54,186 nt of DNA from Cyclobacterium qasimii M12-11B (lineage in GTDB: Bacteria; Bacteroidota; Bacteroidia; Cytophagales; Cyclobacteriaceae): assembly GCF_000427295.1 (NCBI RefSeq), contig NZ_ATNM01000052.1:1-54186 (forward strand). Reading direction: 5' to 3'. The notes beneath the pieces were generated by a model, which was given only the letters and a program-made list of their open reading frames with translations, ran no database searches and was not told the DNA's origin. Below, piece after piece: positions 19,086 to 28,913 of this stretch. The number at the start of each line of letters is the position of its first letter. Within the stretch, counting starts at the first letter, position 1. The position numbers and the translations under genes are program-made.

Positions 19086-19107
19086 TACCGTATATATATT
19101 AGTTGAA

Positions 19108-19659
19108 TTATTTTTTGCCTGCTTTTGGAGAAACAAAGATGTTCATTCTTTTTCCCTCCATCTTAGGTAGTTGCTCTACTTGACCGTAATCTTCAAGTGC
19201 TTGAGCAAATTTCAATAAAAGCATCTCTCCTCTTTCTTTGAAAACAATGGTACGACCAACAAAATGGACATAAGCTTTAACTTTTGCACCGTCTTTAAGA
19301 AAGTTGATGGCATGCTTTAATTTAAAATCAAAATCATGATCATCTGTATTGGGACCAAATCTAATTTCTTTCACCACAGTTTTAGCTGCGTTGGATTTGA
19401 TCTCTTTTTGCTTTTTCTTTTGTTCGTATTTGAACTTAGCATAATCGATCACCTTACAAACTGGTGGTGAAGCGGAAGGAGAAATTTCAACGAGATCAAG
19501 CCCATTTTCTTCGGCCAAAGTTACTGCTTTATCAGTAGCCATTACCGCGTTACCTCCCTCTACAAAATCTCCTACAACCCTGACCTCTCTGGCCCTAATT
19601 TTTGAATTTACTTTATATGGTTCCTCTTGTCTCGGAGTATACGTTCTTTTTCCTCTCAA
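19108..19659 (-). CDS. infC: Translation initiation factor IF-3, non-AUG start
   Basis: About 184 residues. The N-terminal domain ([42 protein letters not shown]), the lysine-rich linker ([10 protein letters not shown]) and the C-terminal domain ([39 protein letters not shown]) are complete. IF-3 proofreads the initiator tRNA and start codon on the 30S subunit. Between the in-frame stop at 19678-19680 and residue 40 there is no ATG or GTG. The only candidate starts are TTG (19659) and, directly before it, ATT (19662). AUU is the known infC start in Escherichia coli, where it allows IF-3 to repress its own synthesis. The coordinates use TTG; ATT would add one residue. Confidence 0.95.
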   Translation of the reverse strand: MRGKRTYTPRQEEPYKVNSKIRAREVRVVGDFVEGGNAVMATDKAVTLAEENGLDLVEISPSASPPVCKVIDYAKFKYEQKKKQKEIKSNAAKTVVKEIRFGPNTDDHDFDFKLKHAINFLKDGAKVKAYVHFVGRTIVFKERGEMLLLKFAQALEDYGQVEQLPKMEGKRMNIFVSPKAGKK

Positions 19660-19744
19660 AATAGTTATGGTTGTTTTTTAAAGTTTCAATTTGCAAATAT
19701 CTAATAATTTTTCAAATATTAAAAATCAACAAATTATATTCTTG

Positions 19745-21700
19745 TTATTTATTCAATGAATCCTTAATAATTCCTTGAAAGAAGTCTACAAATGCGCTCA
19801 ATTCGAAAGTTCCAATATCTCCTTCACCATGTTTTCGAAGGGATAATTTATTTTCTTCTTGTTCTTTCTCCCCAACAATTACCATAAATGGAATCTTTTT
19901 CACTTCTGCATCTCTAATCTTCCTGCCAATTTTCTCATCCCTATTGTCAATATCTCCAGTAATTCCATTATCATCCAATAGTGCTTTTACTTTGACTGCA
20001 TAATCGGCATACTTTTCGGATATTGGCAATATGATCAATTGCTCTGGAGCCAACCAAAGCGGGAAATTACCTGCACAGTGCTCAATCAAAACTGCAACAA
20101 ATCTCTCCAAAGAACCAAATGGTGCCCTATGAATCATCACAGGCCTGTGTTTTTGATTGTCTGAGCCAGTGTATTCCAACTCAAATCGTTCCGGTAACTG
20201 ATAATCTACCTGAATGGTTCCCAATTGCCAACTTCTGCCAAGAGCATCCTTGACCATGAAATCCAGCTTTGGGCCATAAAAAGCAGCTTCCCCTTTTTCT
20301 GTCACTGTATCGAGACCTTTCTCTTCAGCAGCCTCAATAATCGCTTGCTCTGCCATGTTCCACACCGCTTCTTCGCCTATGTATTTATCCATATTATCTG
20401 GATCTCTAAGGGATATCTGCGCTGTGTAGTTGTCAAAACCAAGGGCTTTGAAAACATACAAAACCAAGTCGATAACTTTAATAAATTCTTCTTTAACCTG
20501 ATCTTGCCTACAAAATATGTGAGCATCATCCTGGGTAAAGCCACGCACCCTGGTCAAGCCATGTAGTTCACCACTTTGCTCATACCTATAAACGGTACCA
20601 AACTCGGCATACCTAACAGGAAGGTCTTTGTAAGACCGGGGCTTGTATTTATAAATCTCACAATGGTGAGGGCAGTTCATCGGCTTCAATAAAAACTCCT
20701 CCCCTTCATGTGGGGTGGTTATTGGCTGAAAGGAATCCTTGCCATATTTCTCATAATGACCCGAAGTCTCATACAATGCCTTGTGCCCAATATGAGGCGT
20801 TATTACCTGCTGGTAACCAGAGTGATCTTGTTCTTTCTTAAGAAATGCAACAAGTCTTTCCCTCAATAGGGTACCCTTAGGAAGCCACAATGGCAAGCCC
20901 ATTCCAACTTTCTCCGAAAAGGTAAACAACTCTAGTTCCCTACCCAATTTTCTATGGTCTCTTTTTTTAGCTTCTTCAAGTAAAAAAAGATATTCTTTTA
21001 ACTCTTTAGCCTTTGGAAAAGTAATGCCATAAATACGGGTTAGCATTTTATTCTTTTCATCCCCTCTCCAATATGCCCCTGCTATGTTAAGCAATTTCAC
21101 CGCTTTTACAAACCCAGTATGGGGTATATGTGGTCCTCTACACAGATCCGTAAATCCACCTTGCTCATAAAAAGTAATGGTACCATCTTCAAGCCCCTCT
21201 AAAAGGTCTAATTTGTACTCATCTCCTTTTTCTTCAAAATAAGCTACTGCATCTTCCTTTGAAATGTCTTTTCTGACATACTCATTTTTTTGACGAGCCA
21301 GCTCTATCATTTTGGCCTCTATCTTTTCAAGCTCAGCGCCCTCTAAAGTTTTGTCTCCAAAATCAACATCGTAATAAAATCCATTTTCTATAGGGGGACC
21401 TATTCCTAATTTCACACCAGGATAAAGCGCCTCCAAAGCTTCTGCTAATAAGTGGGCAGAAGAATGCCAAAAAGTTGATTTTCCTCCAGCATCATTCCAT
21501 GTTAGCAGTTGAATATTAACATCCTGATGGATAGGCCTTGTGGCATCCCATATCTCACCATCAATCTTGGCAGCCAATACATTTCTTGCCAACCCATCAC
21601 TGATGCTCATGGCAATCTCTAAACTAGTTACTCCTTTATCAAATTCCCTTACAGATTTATCAGGAAACGTTACTTTAATCTCATTACCAATACTTGACAT
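19745..21700 (-). CDS. thrS: Threonine--tRNA ligase
   Basis: A 651-residue class II synthetase. Domain order is TGS (about 8-68), the editing second additional domain with [17 protein letters not shown] and GPHIPHTG, the catalytic core ([66 protein letters not shown]) and the anticodon-binding domain at the C-terminus. It charges tRNA-Thr. First gene of the thrS-infC-rpmI-rplT operon, with a long upstream leader region of about 190 bases to the nearest promoter-like box. No threonine-rich leader peptide is present there. Confidence 0.98.
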   Translation of the reverse strand: MSSIGNEIKVTFPDKSVREFDKGVTSLEIAMSISDGLARNVLAAKIDGEIWDATRPIHQDVNIQLLTWNDAGGKSTFWHSSAHLLAEALEALYPGVKLGIGPPIENGFYYDVDFGDKTLEGAELEKIEAKMIELARQKNEYVRKDISKEDAVAYFEEKGDEYKLDLLEGLEDGTITFYEQGGFTDLCRGPHIPHTGFVKAVKLLNIAGAYWRGDEKNKMLTRIYGITFPKAKELKEYLFLLEEAKKRDHRKLGRELELFTFSEKVGMGLPLWLPKGTLLRERLVAFLKKEQDHSGYQQVITPHIGHKALYETSGHYEKYGKDSFQPITTPHEGEEFLLKPMNCPHHCEIYKYKPRSYKDLPVRYAEFGTVYRYEQSGELHGLTRVRGFTQDDAHIFCRQDQVKEEFIKVIDLVLYVFKALGFDNYTAQISLRDPDNMDKYIGEEAVWNMAEQAIIEAAEEKGLDTVTEKGEAAFYGPKLDFMVKDALGRSWQLGTIQVDYQLPERFELEYTGSDNQKHRPVMIHRAPFGSLERFVAVLIEHCAGNFPLWLAPEQLIILPISEKYADYAVKVKALLDDNGITGDIDNRDEKIGRKIRDAEVKKIPFMVIVGEKEQEENKLSLRKHGEGDIGTFELSAFVDFFQGIIKDSLNK

Positions 21701-22324
21701 GCATTCATTTTATTTATGATAAATCACCTTTACAAACAGGTGCTTTTTAACTCACTTCTCGCCAAAACCAAGAAATTAATGGCTATTTTCAAACCACTTA
21801 TAACCCAAGCATCTTGTTTAAAATCGCTTGATATCTTGCCATTTTAGCTCAATCCACCAAAAGTAAGGGATTTTCTTGATTTATGGACTGCAAATATGCA
21901 AATTCGATAGGGTAAATAAAAGGGCTGCCCTACCTAATCTTTTGCGTTGGACCTAAGGCAAAGTAAAACCTATACTCATTCGCTCATAAACCCTATTTTA
22001 AAGCTTCCCTAAAATCATAATGCATTACCCAAAATGTAAGCCAAACTGTAATTTATTGCCATTTATTTACAAAATAGCCTATTTGGGAATTAAAACCGGT
22101 GATTGTGCCCCGTACTCGTCAATTCTTTACCTCATTTATGAATAAAAATACCTGTTGGCACAAATTTCACTTCTTTTTCGGTAAGGTTTGAAAATAAAAT
22201 CATTGCACCTAAATAATAGGAAAAAAGTATTTATTTTAGAGGTAGACTATTTTACCGTAAGGCATATCTTTCAGTGGCTTTGAAATTGGCCAAGAAGAGG
22301 CTTACCTGAATAACCAACTCTGAA
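21701..22324. other. Gene-free region between divergent thrS and the DUF6157 gene
   Basis: About 620 bases with no coding frame I can support. On the minus strand a CATATTTG box (21898-21891) could be the thrS operon promoter, about 190 bases upstream. A small hairpin CACCT..AGGTG (21725-21742) precedes thrS, without a T-run. A 14-codon minus-strand frame in this leader has no Thr codons, so attenuation like that of trp is not supported. Confidence 0.5.
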
Positions 22325-22741
22325 ATGAAAATACATACGACGAATTACAAAAACACTTTCATAGAAGTAGCCGATGACTGTCCGGTGGGTATAGCAGAAA
22401 CTCCTCCGATAAAAGGAAATAAATTATCTGTTGCCAATATGCAATTTGCGTTATTGAATGAAGCGCCCTATAAATTTACTTCTGATGAGGTATTGTTTCA
22501 AGTATATGCCAATAAAAATGACTTGATTCAAGCCGAATACCAAGAAGCGCGGGAGCAATTTTTCTCCAAAGGCCAGCCTTGTTTTCGGGCTTCCCCTTTA
22601 ACCAAACGTTATGGTTTCGGTATTCACAACAATGAAGAGGGGAAAATCGCCCTATTTGGTATAGAAACCGAAGAATACGCCAAATTCATAGCGGATGAAT
22701 CCATCGAAAAAGTGAAAGCAATGCGGTCTAAACGAAAATAA
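22325..22741 (+). CDS. DUF6157 family protein
   Basis: The 138-residue cytoplasmic protein opens MKIHTTNYKNTFIEVADDCP and contains YKFTSDEVLFQVYANKNDL and EQFFSKGQPCFRASPLTKRYGFGIH, which I recognise as the DUF6157 family. Its function is unknown. It stands alone on the plus strand between thrS and trmH, which point away from and towards it respectively. Nothing in the context hints at a role. Confidence 0.85.
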   Translation: MKIHTTNYKNTFIEVADDCPVGIAETPPIKGNKLSVANMQFALLNEAPYKFTSDEVLFQVYANKNDLIQAEYQEAREQFFSKGQPCFRASPLTKRYGFGIHNNEEGKIALFGIETEEYAKFIADESIEKVKAMRSKRK

Positions 22742-22784
22742 ATTTTCAGCTCAAAGCAGGCAATATCAGCTCAATATTAATCGG

Positions 22785-23471
22785 TTATTTTTTAAAGAAT
22801 TCACGTTTATGGGCGGCGGAATGCTTGACAATGCCCTGATACCATTGGTATTTTAGCTCGATTTTTTCTTCCTCAGTGAGGAAATAATTTTCGATTGAAC
22901 TGCTTTCAATTTTCTCCTGGAGCGCATAAAGACAAATAGCAGCACTTACAGAGATATTAAAACTTTCGGTGAAGCCTTTCATAGGGATATGAACCAGCCC
23001 ATCTGCGGCGGCTATGGCTTCACTGCTTACTCCTTCATGCTCATTCCCAAAAACCAGCGCTATGGGCTGATCAGTGGGCAATTCCCTGAGTGGTAAACTT
23101 TCTTCCCTGGGGCTTGTAGCAAATATTTTATACCCCTTTTGTCTAAGCTGTCGATAACACTCTGCAGTAGCATTACCGGAATCATTGTCGTATTTGTGCA
23201 AGTCTACCCATTGAGCCGCACCCCTGGTCACATAAGGATTTACAGCATAACTGTCGTTACCATCAATGAGGTGAACATCCTGAATACCAAAGCAATCAGC
23301 CGTCCTGAGAACGGCTGAAGCATTGTGAGGCTTATAAATATTTTCCAACACCAAGGTGATGTAGCGGGTTCTTTTTCCCAACACCTTATCTATCAGTTCT
23401 TTTTTATGTGGGGTCACATAGTCAGACAGATAGTTTAAAAAGGCCAGTTCATCTTCGTCCAGTCTCTCCAT
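22785..23471 (-). CDS. trmH: TrmH-family (SPOUT) RNA 2'-O-methyltransferase
   Basis: 228 residues. It has the SPOUT class motifs in order: motif 1 ENIYKPHNASAVLRTADCFG, motif 2 ALVFGNEHEGVS and motif 3 HIPMKGFTESFNISVSAAICLY, which form the knotted S-adenosylmethionine site. A C-terminal extension matches the TrmH branch, which methylates the ribose of G18 in tRNA. Assignment to tRNA rather than rRNA is by overall resemblance and not certain. The gene begins 12 bases after parC, so it is probably translated from the same message. Confidence 0.9.
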   Translation of the reverse strand: MERLDEDELAFLNYLSDYVTPHKKELIDKVLGKRTRYITLVLENIYKPHNASAVLRTADCFGIQDVHLIDGNDSYAVNPYVTRGAAQWVDLHKYDNDSGNATAECYRQLRQKGYKIFATSPREESLPLRELPTDQPIALVFGNEHEGVSSEAIAAADGLVHIPMKGFTESFNISVSAAICLYALQEKIESSSIENYFLTEEEKIELKYQWYQGIVKHSAAHKREFFKK

Positions 23472-23483
23472 AATGGGTCAGGG

Positions 23484-26078
23484 TTAAAACAAACCTAGTT
23501 GTTCCTTGTCATCATCCTCTTCGCCAGCATCTTTCGATCCCTCGGCTTCCTTCGCCTGGTTAGGGTCTTCGGCTTTCTTTTCTGGTTTTACAGACTCCAC
23601 TAATTCGATACCGGTTACCTTATGGTTGCTTAATCGATTCCCTACAGATTTCCATCCCTTCACATCGATTAGCATATCCATGTCATAAACTTTCTCTTCA
23701 ATTTCATCGTCCAGCTTAAGCTTGACTTTGACCTGAGGTTGTTTTTCCGTAGATACTACCGCTAATTTTGATTGCTTGTGGTCGGTGATAAAATTGAATT
23801 TTTTATTCAAAGTAGAAGTTTCGATCACAAACCTTTTTACATAGTACATCTTATGAACCCCATCATAATAAATGGATGAAACCACACTTTCTGGGTCATA
23901 TTTTTCTATGAGGAGAAGATTTTCTGCATCAAACCTATTGGTCAATTCAAAACTTGTCAATTCATAACTTCCGTCTTTGTAGAAGACCAATACTTTGTCT
24001 TCCCCCAGGAAATTACCAACCAGATCACCTCTATCATCAGTGTTTAATCTTCCCACAGAAGGATCAAAATATATATTCAACCCACCCAAAGTGGAGACAC
24101 CTTCCATCTTAAGCTGAATTTTTCTAACAGGGTATTTGGTAAGAATATTTCCATTGGCCCCTCTGCCTTTGATCTCCAAATCCTTGAAATCAAAATCAAA
24201 TACCTTAACTCTTGCTTTGGCACCTGCAGTTAAAAATACCGTGATGATCTCTGCTTCGCCATTTGCATTGGCTGTAAAATAAAGCACTTTAGATCCCTTC
24301 GTACCTTTGGTGAGTACATATTCCCTGTCTCTGGTGACACTGAGCACCTGAAAACGTTTGATCATGGTTCTGCCTGAAACGCCATCCAGGTAAATCAGGT
24401 TATAGACCATTCTTTCGTCACCTTTCCTAAAGACGGCCACGTGGATAATGTCTTTTCCTACGAAACCTTTGTCTTGAATTTTGGTCACCACACAGACTCC
24501 ATCTCGTCTGAATATTATGATATCATCCAGATCTGAACAATCACAGACAAATTCATCTTTTTTCAAGCCATGCCCTACAAATCCATCTACTCTGTTAACA
24601 TACAATTTGGCATTGGCTGCCGCTACTACATTGGCGGCAATGGTATCAAAAGTCCTGGCTTCAGTTTTCCTTTCCCGTCCTTTGCCATATTTGGCCAGTA
24701 GGTTTTTATAATACTCAATGGCATAATCTGTCAGATTTTCCAAATGATGGTTGACTTCTTCTAATTCTTCGTTGAGCTTTCGCATCAACTCATCAGCCTT
24801 AAATGTATCAAACTTTGAAATACGTTTGATTTTTATTTCCGTCAGACGAATTATATCATCCCTCGTAATTTCTCTGTAAAACTGAGGTTTGAAAGGTTCC
24901 AAACCTACGTCTATTGTGTCAATTACTGCTTCCCAGGTTTCGCACTCCTCTATGTCCCGGTAAATTCTATTTTCTATGAATATTTTTTCAAGAGAGGAAA
25001 AAAGCAATTTCTCTAGTAATTCATTTCTCCTAATCTCCAATTCCTTGTTCAACAGATCCTTGGTCTGAAAGGTATTGGTTTCCAAAATTTGATTGACCTT
25101 CAGAAAGACAGGTTTATCATCAATGATCACACAGGCATTAGGTGATATGCTGACTTCACAATCTGTAAAAGCATAAAGTGCATCTATGGTCATGTTAGGT
25201 GACTGACCAGGAGCGAGCTGTATCATCACCTCCACATCTTTCGCGGTGTTGTCTACAACTTTTTTGATCTTTATCTTTCCTTTATCATTGGCCTTAATAA
25301 TGGAATCTATCAGGGAGTTGGTGGTGGTTCCAAATGGAATCTCCTTGATCAACAGCGTTCTGTTGTCGTCTTCTTCAATCTTTGCTCGGACCTTTATTTT
25401 ACCACCACGCAAACCTTCATTGTACTCAGTAAAGTCTGCATAACCACCTGTATGGAAATCAGGCAATATATTGGTTTTCTTTCCTTTAAGGATTTGAATA
25501 GAGCCTTCAATTAATTCGCAAAAATTGTGGGGTAAGATTTTTGTACTTAATCCCACAGCGATACCTTCCACCCCTTGCGCCAATAACAATGGGAATTTAA
25601 CCGGGAGGGTTACTGGTTCTTTCTTTCTTCCATCGTAGGATAGTTGCCATTCTGTAGTTTGCGGATTAAAAACTACTTCAAGGGCAAATTTGGACAAACG
25701 AGCCTCAATGTACCTGGCTGCAGCAGCTCCATCACCGGTTCTTACGTCACCCCAGTTACCCTGAGTTTCTATCAGCAGTTCTTTTTGCCCCATATTCACG
25801 ATTGCATCTCCAATGGAAGCATCTCCGTGGGGATGGTACTGCATGGATTGCCCAATGATGTTGGCTACTTTATTGAAACGGCCATCATCCATTTCTTTCA
25901 TAGCATGCATTATTCTACGTTGAACAGGTTTGAACCCATCCTCTATTGCAGGTACCGCACGCTCCAAAATAACATAGGAAGCATAATCCAAAAACCAATC
26001 CTGGTACATTCCAGAAACAGGAACTGCATTGTACAAGCCCTCATTTCCATCTATTGGTAAATCTTTTTCTTCACTCAT
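23484..26078 (-). CDS. parC: DNA topoisomerase IV subunit A (GyrA/ParC family)
   Basis: The 864-residue DNA-cleaving subunit has the breakage-reunion domain with VQRRIMHAM at about 52-60, YHPHGDASIGDAIV at 81-94 and the catalytic tyrosine at about 123 in AARYIEARLS. It is followed by a coiled-coil dimer region, a C-terminal beta-pinwheel of degenerate repeats, and an acidic Lys/Glu/Asp tail. No GyrA box of the canonical form is visible, which with the neighbouring ParE-like gene supports topoisomerase IV (decatenation) rather than gyrase. Transcribed with parE upstream (317-base gap) and trmH downstream (12 bases). Confidence 0.93.
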   Translation of the reverse strand: MSEEKDLPIDGNEGLYNAVPVSGMYQDWFLDYASYVILERAVPAIEDGFKPVQRRIMHAMKEMDDGRFNKVANIIGQSMQYHPHGDASIGDAIVNMGQKELLIETQGNWGDVRTGDGAAAARYIEARLSKFALEVVFNPQTTEWQLSYDGRKKEPVTLPVKFPLLLAQGVEGIAVGLSTKILPHNFCELIEGSIQILKGKKTNILPDFHTGGYADFTEYNEGLRGGKIKVRAKIEEDDNRTLLIKEIPFGTTTNSLIDSIIKANDKGKIKIKKVVDNTAKDVEVMIQLAPGQSPNMTIDALYAFTDCEVSISPNACVIIDDKPVFLKVNQILETNTFQTKDLLNKELEIRRNELLEKLLFSSLEKIFIENRIYRDIEECETWEAVIDTIDVGLEPFKPQFYREITRDDIIRLTEIKIKRISKFDTFKADELMRKLNEELEEVNHHLENLTDYAIEYYKNLLAKYGKGRERKTEARTFDTIAANVVAAANAKLYVNRVDGFVGHGLKKDEFVCDCSDLDDIIIFRRDGVCVVTKIQDKGFVGKDIIHVAVFRKGDERMVYNLIYLDGVSGRTMIKRFQVLSVTRDREYVLTKGTKGSKVLYFTANANGEAEIITVFLTAGAKARVKVFDFDFKDLEIKGRGANGNILTKYPVRKIQLKMEGVSTLGGLNIYFDPSVGRLNTDDRGDLVGNFLGEDKVLVFYKDGSYELTSFELTNRFDAENLLLIEKYDPESVVSSIYYDGVHKMYYVKRFVIETSTLNKKFNFITDHKQSKLAVVSTEKQPQVKVKLKLDDEIEEKVYDMDMLIDVKGWKSVGNRLSNHKVTGIELVESVKPEKKAEDPNQAKEAEGSKDAGEEDDDKEQLGLF

Positions 26079-26395
26079 GAATTGACTTCATTTTTGTTTA
26101 AGTAGACAGATAAAAATCCAGAAACACTTAAATCCTATTTCCAAACCGAAAATAATAAGTTGATATTTTTTATTTTTAAGCTTAAACCAGGTACATGCAA
26201 AGGCCTGGCTATTCCCTGATAGCATCACTTCCCCTGAAGAAAGATCAGGACAGGCTAAGAGGGCTCAGGAAATCTTTTTGCATCACCAGAGTTAAAACGC
26301 GGGACCAGAATTTCTTCAAATGCCATTCTATTCCCCGTAGATTAGCCAAGGATTTAACAACCAAGTAGCAACAAACCTAGGGTATTAACTTAAGT
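26079..26395. other. Gap between parE and parC
   Basis: A 317-base stretch with no gene. It has a long-loop inverted repeat (CCTGAT and ATCAGG near 26215-26250) and otherwise no structure I can name. The length is unusual for an otherwise paired topoisomerase operon, so parC may have its own promoter here. Confidence 0.5.
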
Positions 26396-28300
26396 TTAAG
26401 CAACTTCTTTTTCATCTTCTGATTCATCGTTGTCCTGCACTGTAGCTCCAAGGTCCAGGTCTTTCTCCACCTTCAATCGGCTTATGATAAATTCCTGTCT
26501 GGTAGGAGTATTCTTACCCATGTAAAAGCCCAATAGGTCCGCTATTTTTGTTTCTTTGTTAAGAATAATAGGCTCCAGTCGGATATCCTCCCCTATAAAT
26601 GCGCCAAATTCATTTGGCGAGATTTCACCAAGTCCTTTAAATCGAGTGATCTCTGATGTTTTGCCTAATTTATGAATGGCGCGCTGCCGTTCTTCATCTG
26701 TATAGCAGTAAATGGTTTCCTTTTTGTTCCTCACCCTAAATAGTGGTGTATCCAGGATAAAAAGGTGTCCATTCTTAACCAAGTCGGGAAAAAACTGCAG
26801 GAAATAGGTCATTATTAAAAGCCTAATGTGCATTCCATCAACATCGGCATCAGTAGCGATGACAATTTTTCTAAAGCGTAGGCCTTCAATTCCATCCTCT
26901 ATATTGAGTGCATGCTGAAGCAGGTTGAATTCCTCGTTTTCGTAAACCACCTTTTTGGTCATTCCGAAGCAATTGAGGGGCTTACCTCTCAGTGAAAATA
27001 CCGCCTGAGTTTGTACATTACGAGATTTAGTTATAGAACCGGATGCTGAATCCCCTTCCGTTATAAACAGCATGGTTTCATTTTTCTGTTCTTCTTTCGC
27101 TTTGGGGTCGTCATAATGCACCCGACAATCACGCAATTTTTTATTGTGTAAATTGGCTTTTTTGGCCCTTTCATTGGCCAGCTTCTTTATACCGGAAATT
27201 TCTTTTCTTTCTCTTTCAGACTGAAGGATCCTTTTGAGTATGGCATTGGCCGTATCTGGATGTTTGTGCAGGTAATTATCGAGTTCTACCTTTACAAAAT
27301 CATTTACGAAAGTACGCAAGGTAGGTCCATCCGGCCCTACACTATGTGAGCCCAGCTTGGTTTTGGTTTGCGATTCAAACACTGGCTCCATAACCCTTAC
27401 AGCTATGGCTGCCACTACTCCCTGACGTATATCGGCCGCATCAAAATCCTTTTTAAAGAATTCTCTAATCGACTTAACGATAGATTCTCTGAAAGCCGCC
27501 AGGTGCGTTCCACCCTGGGTAGTAAACTGACCGTTTACGAAAGAGTAATACTCTTCTCCATATTGATTGGTATGCGTAAGGGCCATTTCTATATCATTGC
27601 CCTTGAGGTGAATAGTAGGGTACCTCCTACTGTCCTCATCTACCTTTCGATCCAATAAATCAAGTAATCCATTTTGGGAATAGTACTTGACGCCATTAAA
27701 ATTTATAGTAAGCCCACTATTCAGAAAGGCATAATTCCAAATTTGATTTTCCAGGTATTCTGGAATAAAATGGTAGTTTTTGAAGACCGACGAATCAGGG
27801 GAGAAAATGATCTTGGTACCATTTCGCTCCGATGTTTTTCCTATAGGATGGTCTTCAATTAATTCGCCTTTGTCGAACTGAGCTGCTTTGGTTTGACCTT
27901 CTCTAAAAGATTGAACCAAAAAATACTCTGACAATGCATTAACAGCCTTGGTACCTACACCATTTAGGCCTACAGATTTTTGGAAAGCACCTGAGTCATA
28001 TTTTCCACCAGTATTGATCTTAGAGACACAATCTATCACTTTCCCTAAAGGAATCCCTCTCCCGTAATCACGGATCTCCACTTTGTGTTCACTGATCTTC
28101 ACTTCAATGGTCCTACCATTACCCATCATGTGTTCATCAATGCTATTGTCAAGGATCTCCTTTACCAAAACATAAATACCATCATCCTGAGCACTACCAT
28201 CTCCCAGTTTACCTATATACATACCCGGTCTTAGGCGGATATGTTCCTTCCAATCCAGGGATTTTATACTGTCTTCGGTGTATTGTACGTTTCCTGCCAT
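26396..28300 (-). CDS. parE: DNA topoisomerase IV subunit B
   Basis: A 634-residue type IIA ATPase subunit. The GHKL ATP site is visible as [27 protein letters not shown] and [19 protein letters not shown]. The TOPRIM domain shows [17 protein letters not shown] with the acidic [16 protein letters not shown], and the QLGKxxxPTRQEFI-like ending is intact. It powers strand passage with the ParC subunit. It lies 19 bases downstream of the small membrane protein gene on the same strand. Confidence 0.95.
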   Translation of the reverse strand: MAGNVQYTEDSIKSLDWKEHIRLRPGMYIGKLGDGSAQDDGIYVLVKEILDNSIDEHMMGNGRTIEVKISEHKVEIRDYGRGIPLGKVIDCVSKINTGGKYDSGAFQKSVGLNGVGTKAVNALSEYFLVQSFREGQTKAAQFDKGELIEDHPIGKTSERNGTKIIFSPDSSVFKNYHFIPEYLENQIWNYAFLNSGLTINFNGVKYYSQNGLLDLLDRKVDEDSRRYPTIHLKGNDIEMALTHTNQYGEEYYSFVNGQFTTQGGTHLAAFRESIVKSIREFFKKDFDAADIRQGVVAAIAVRVMEPVFESQTKTKLGSHSVGPDGPTLRTFVNDFVKVELDNYLHKHPDTANAILKRILQSERERKEISGIKKLANERAKKANLHNKKLRDCRVHYDDPKAKEEQKNETMLFITEGDSASGSITKSRNVQTQAVFSLRGKPLNCFGMTKKVVYENEEFNLLQHALNIEDGIEGLRFRKIVIATDADVDGMHIRLLIMTYFLQFFPDLVKNGHLFILDTPLFRVRNKKETIYCYTDEERQRAIHKLGKTSEITRFKGLGEISPNEFGAFIGEDIRLEPIILNKETKIADLLGFYMGKNTPTRQEFIISRLKVEKDLDLGATVQDNDESEDEKEVA

Positions 28301-28319
28301 ATCTTATGTGTTTTCTGCC

Positions 28320-28817
28320 TTAAACTGTACCTGTTTTTACCTGTTTCATTTTTCCTACCAACAAAAAGAGTAGGGCCATTACCCAAACCACTAATAATAT
28401 GGGAACAATGTAAAAGAAGACATTGTATTCAGAACTCCTTATCTCATTCTGATTGGTAAGGCTGTGAATATAAAAAACCATGATGCATGTACATACATTA
28501 AGTATTCCTATAAAGGAATAAATCCATGCAAGAATACGGTCTCTGTAAATATCACCTACTGGGAAAATTCGTTGTAGGGAGGTATTATTTTTCATTTCTA
28601 TCAATTTTCCCGGAATAATCAATAGCACATTGTATACGAAAAATATAACTACCGTGATGTAGAAGAAGCTTTCCTTCCCTAATTGTTTCACAGGCAACCC
28701 TTTGCTGTTTTGCTCATAGGTGGCAAAATCAGGCATTGAGGCATATGCGTACAAGAAAACGAATAAAAACATTCCTATCGACAGGAAGTAAAAGAATTTA
28801 GCAAAGCGGGTGTACAT
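28320..28817 (-). CDS. Small four-helix membrane protein, unrecognised
   Basis: 165 residues with four hydrophobic helices (about 7-27, 50-70, 90-115 and 133-155) and a short loop containing YASMPDFATYEQNSKGLPVKQLGKE. I do not recognise a named domain; I believe close homologues sit before parE in related Cytophagales. Its stop is 19 bases from the parE start, so the two are probably co-transcribed. Inner-membrane location is inferred; function unknown. Confidence 0.8.
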   Translation of the reverse strand: MYTRFAKFFYFLSIGMFLFVFLYAYASMPDFATYEQNSKGLPVKQLGKESFFYITVVIFFVYNVLLIIPGKLIEMKNNTSLQRIFPVGDIYRDRILAWIYSFIGILNVCTCIMVFYIHSLTNQNEIRSSEYNVFFYIVPILLVVWVMALLFLLVGKMKQVKTGTV

Positions 28818-28913
28818 GATTTTTTATTTAGCCAGCAAATATAAAAATTAATCCAGTACCAAAAACGGAAAGTCTACCAGCGTTTGAGAAAAGAAAATTT
28901 TCGAAATCGGTAT

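Noticed and set aside
18891..19136. 81-residue form of L35
   Set aside because: The first 17 codons overlap infC and are not part of the family; the start at 19085 gives the normal 64-residue protein.
21701..21900. Threonine attenuator upstream of thrS
   Set aside because: A 14-codon frame exists, but it has no Thr codons, and the small hairpin before thrS lacks a U-run.
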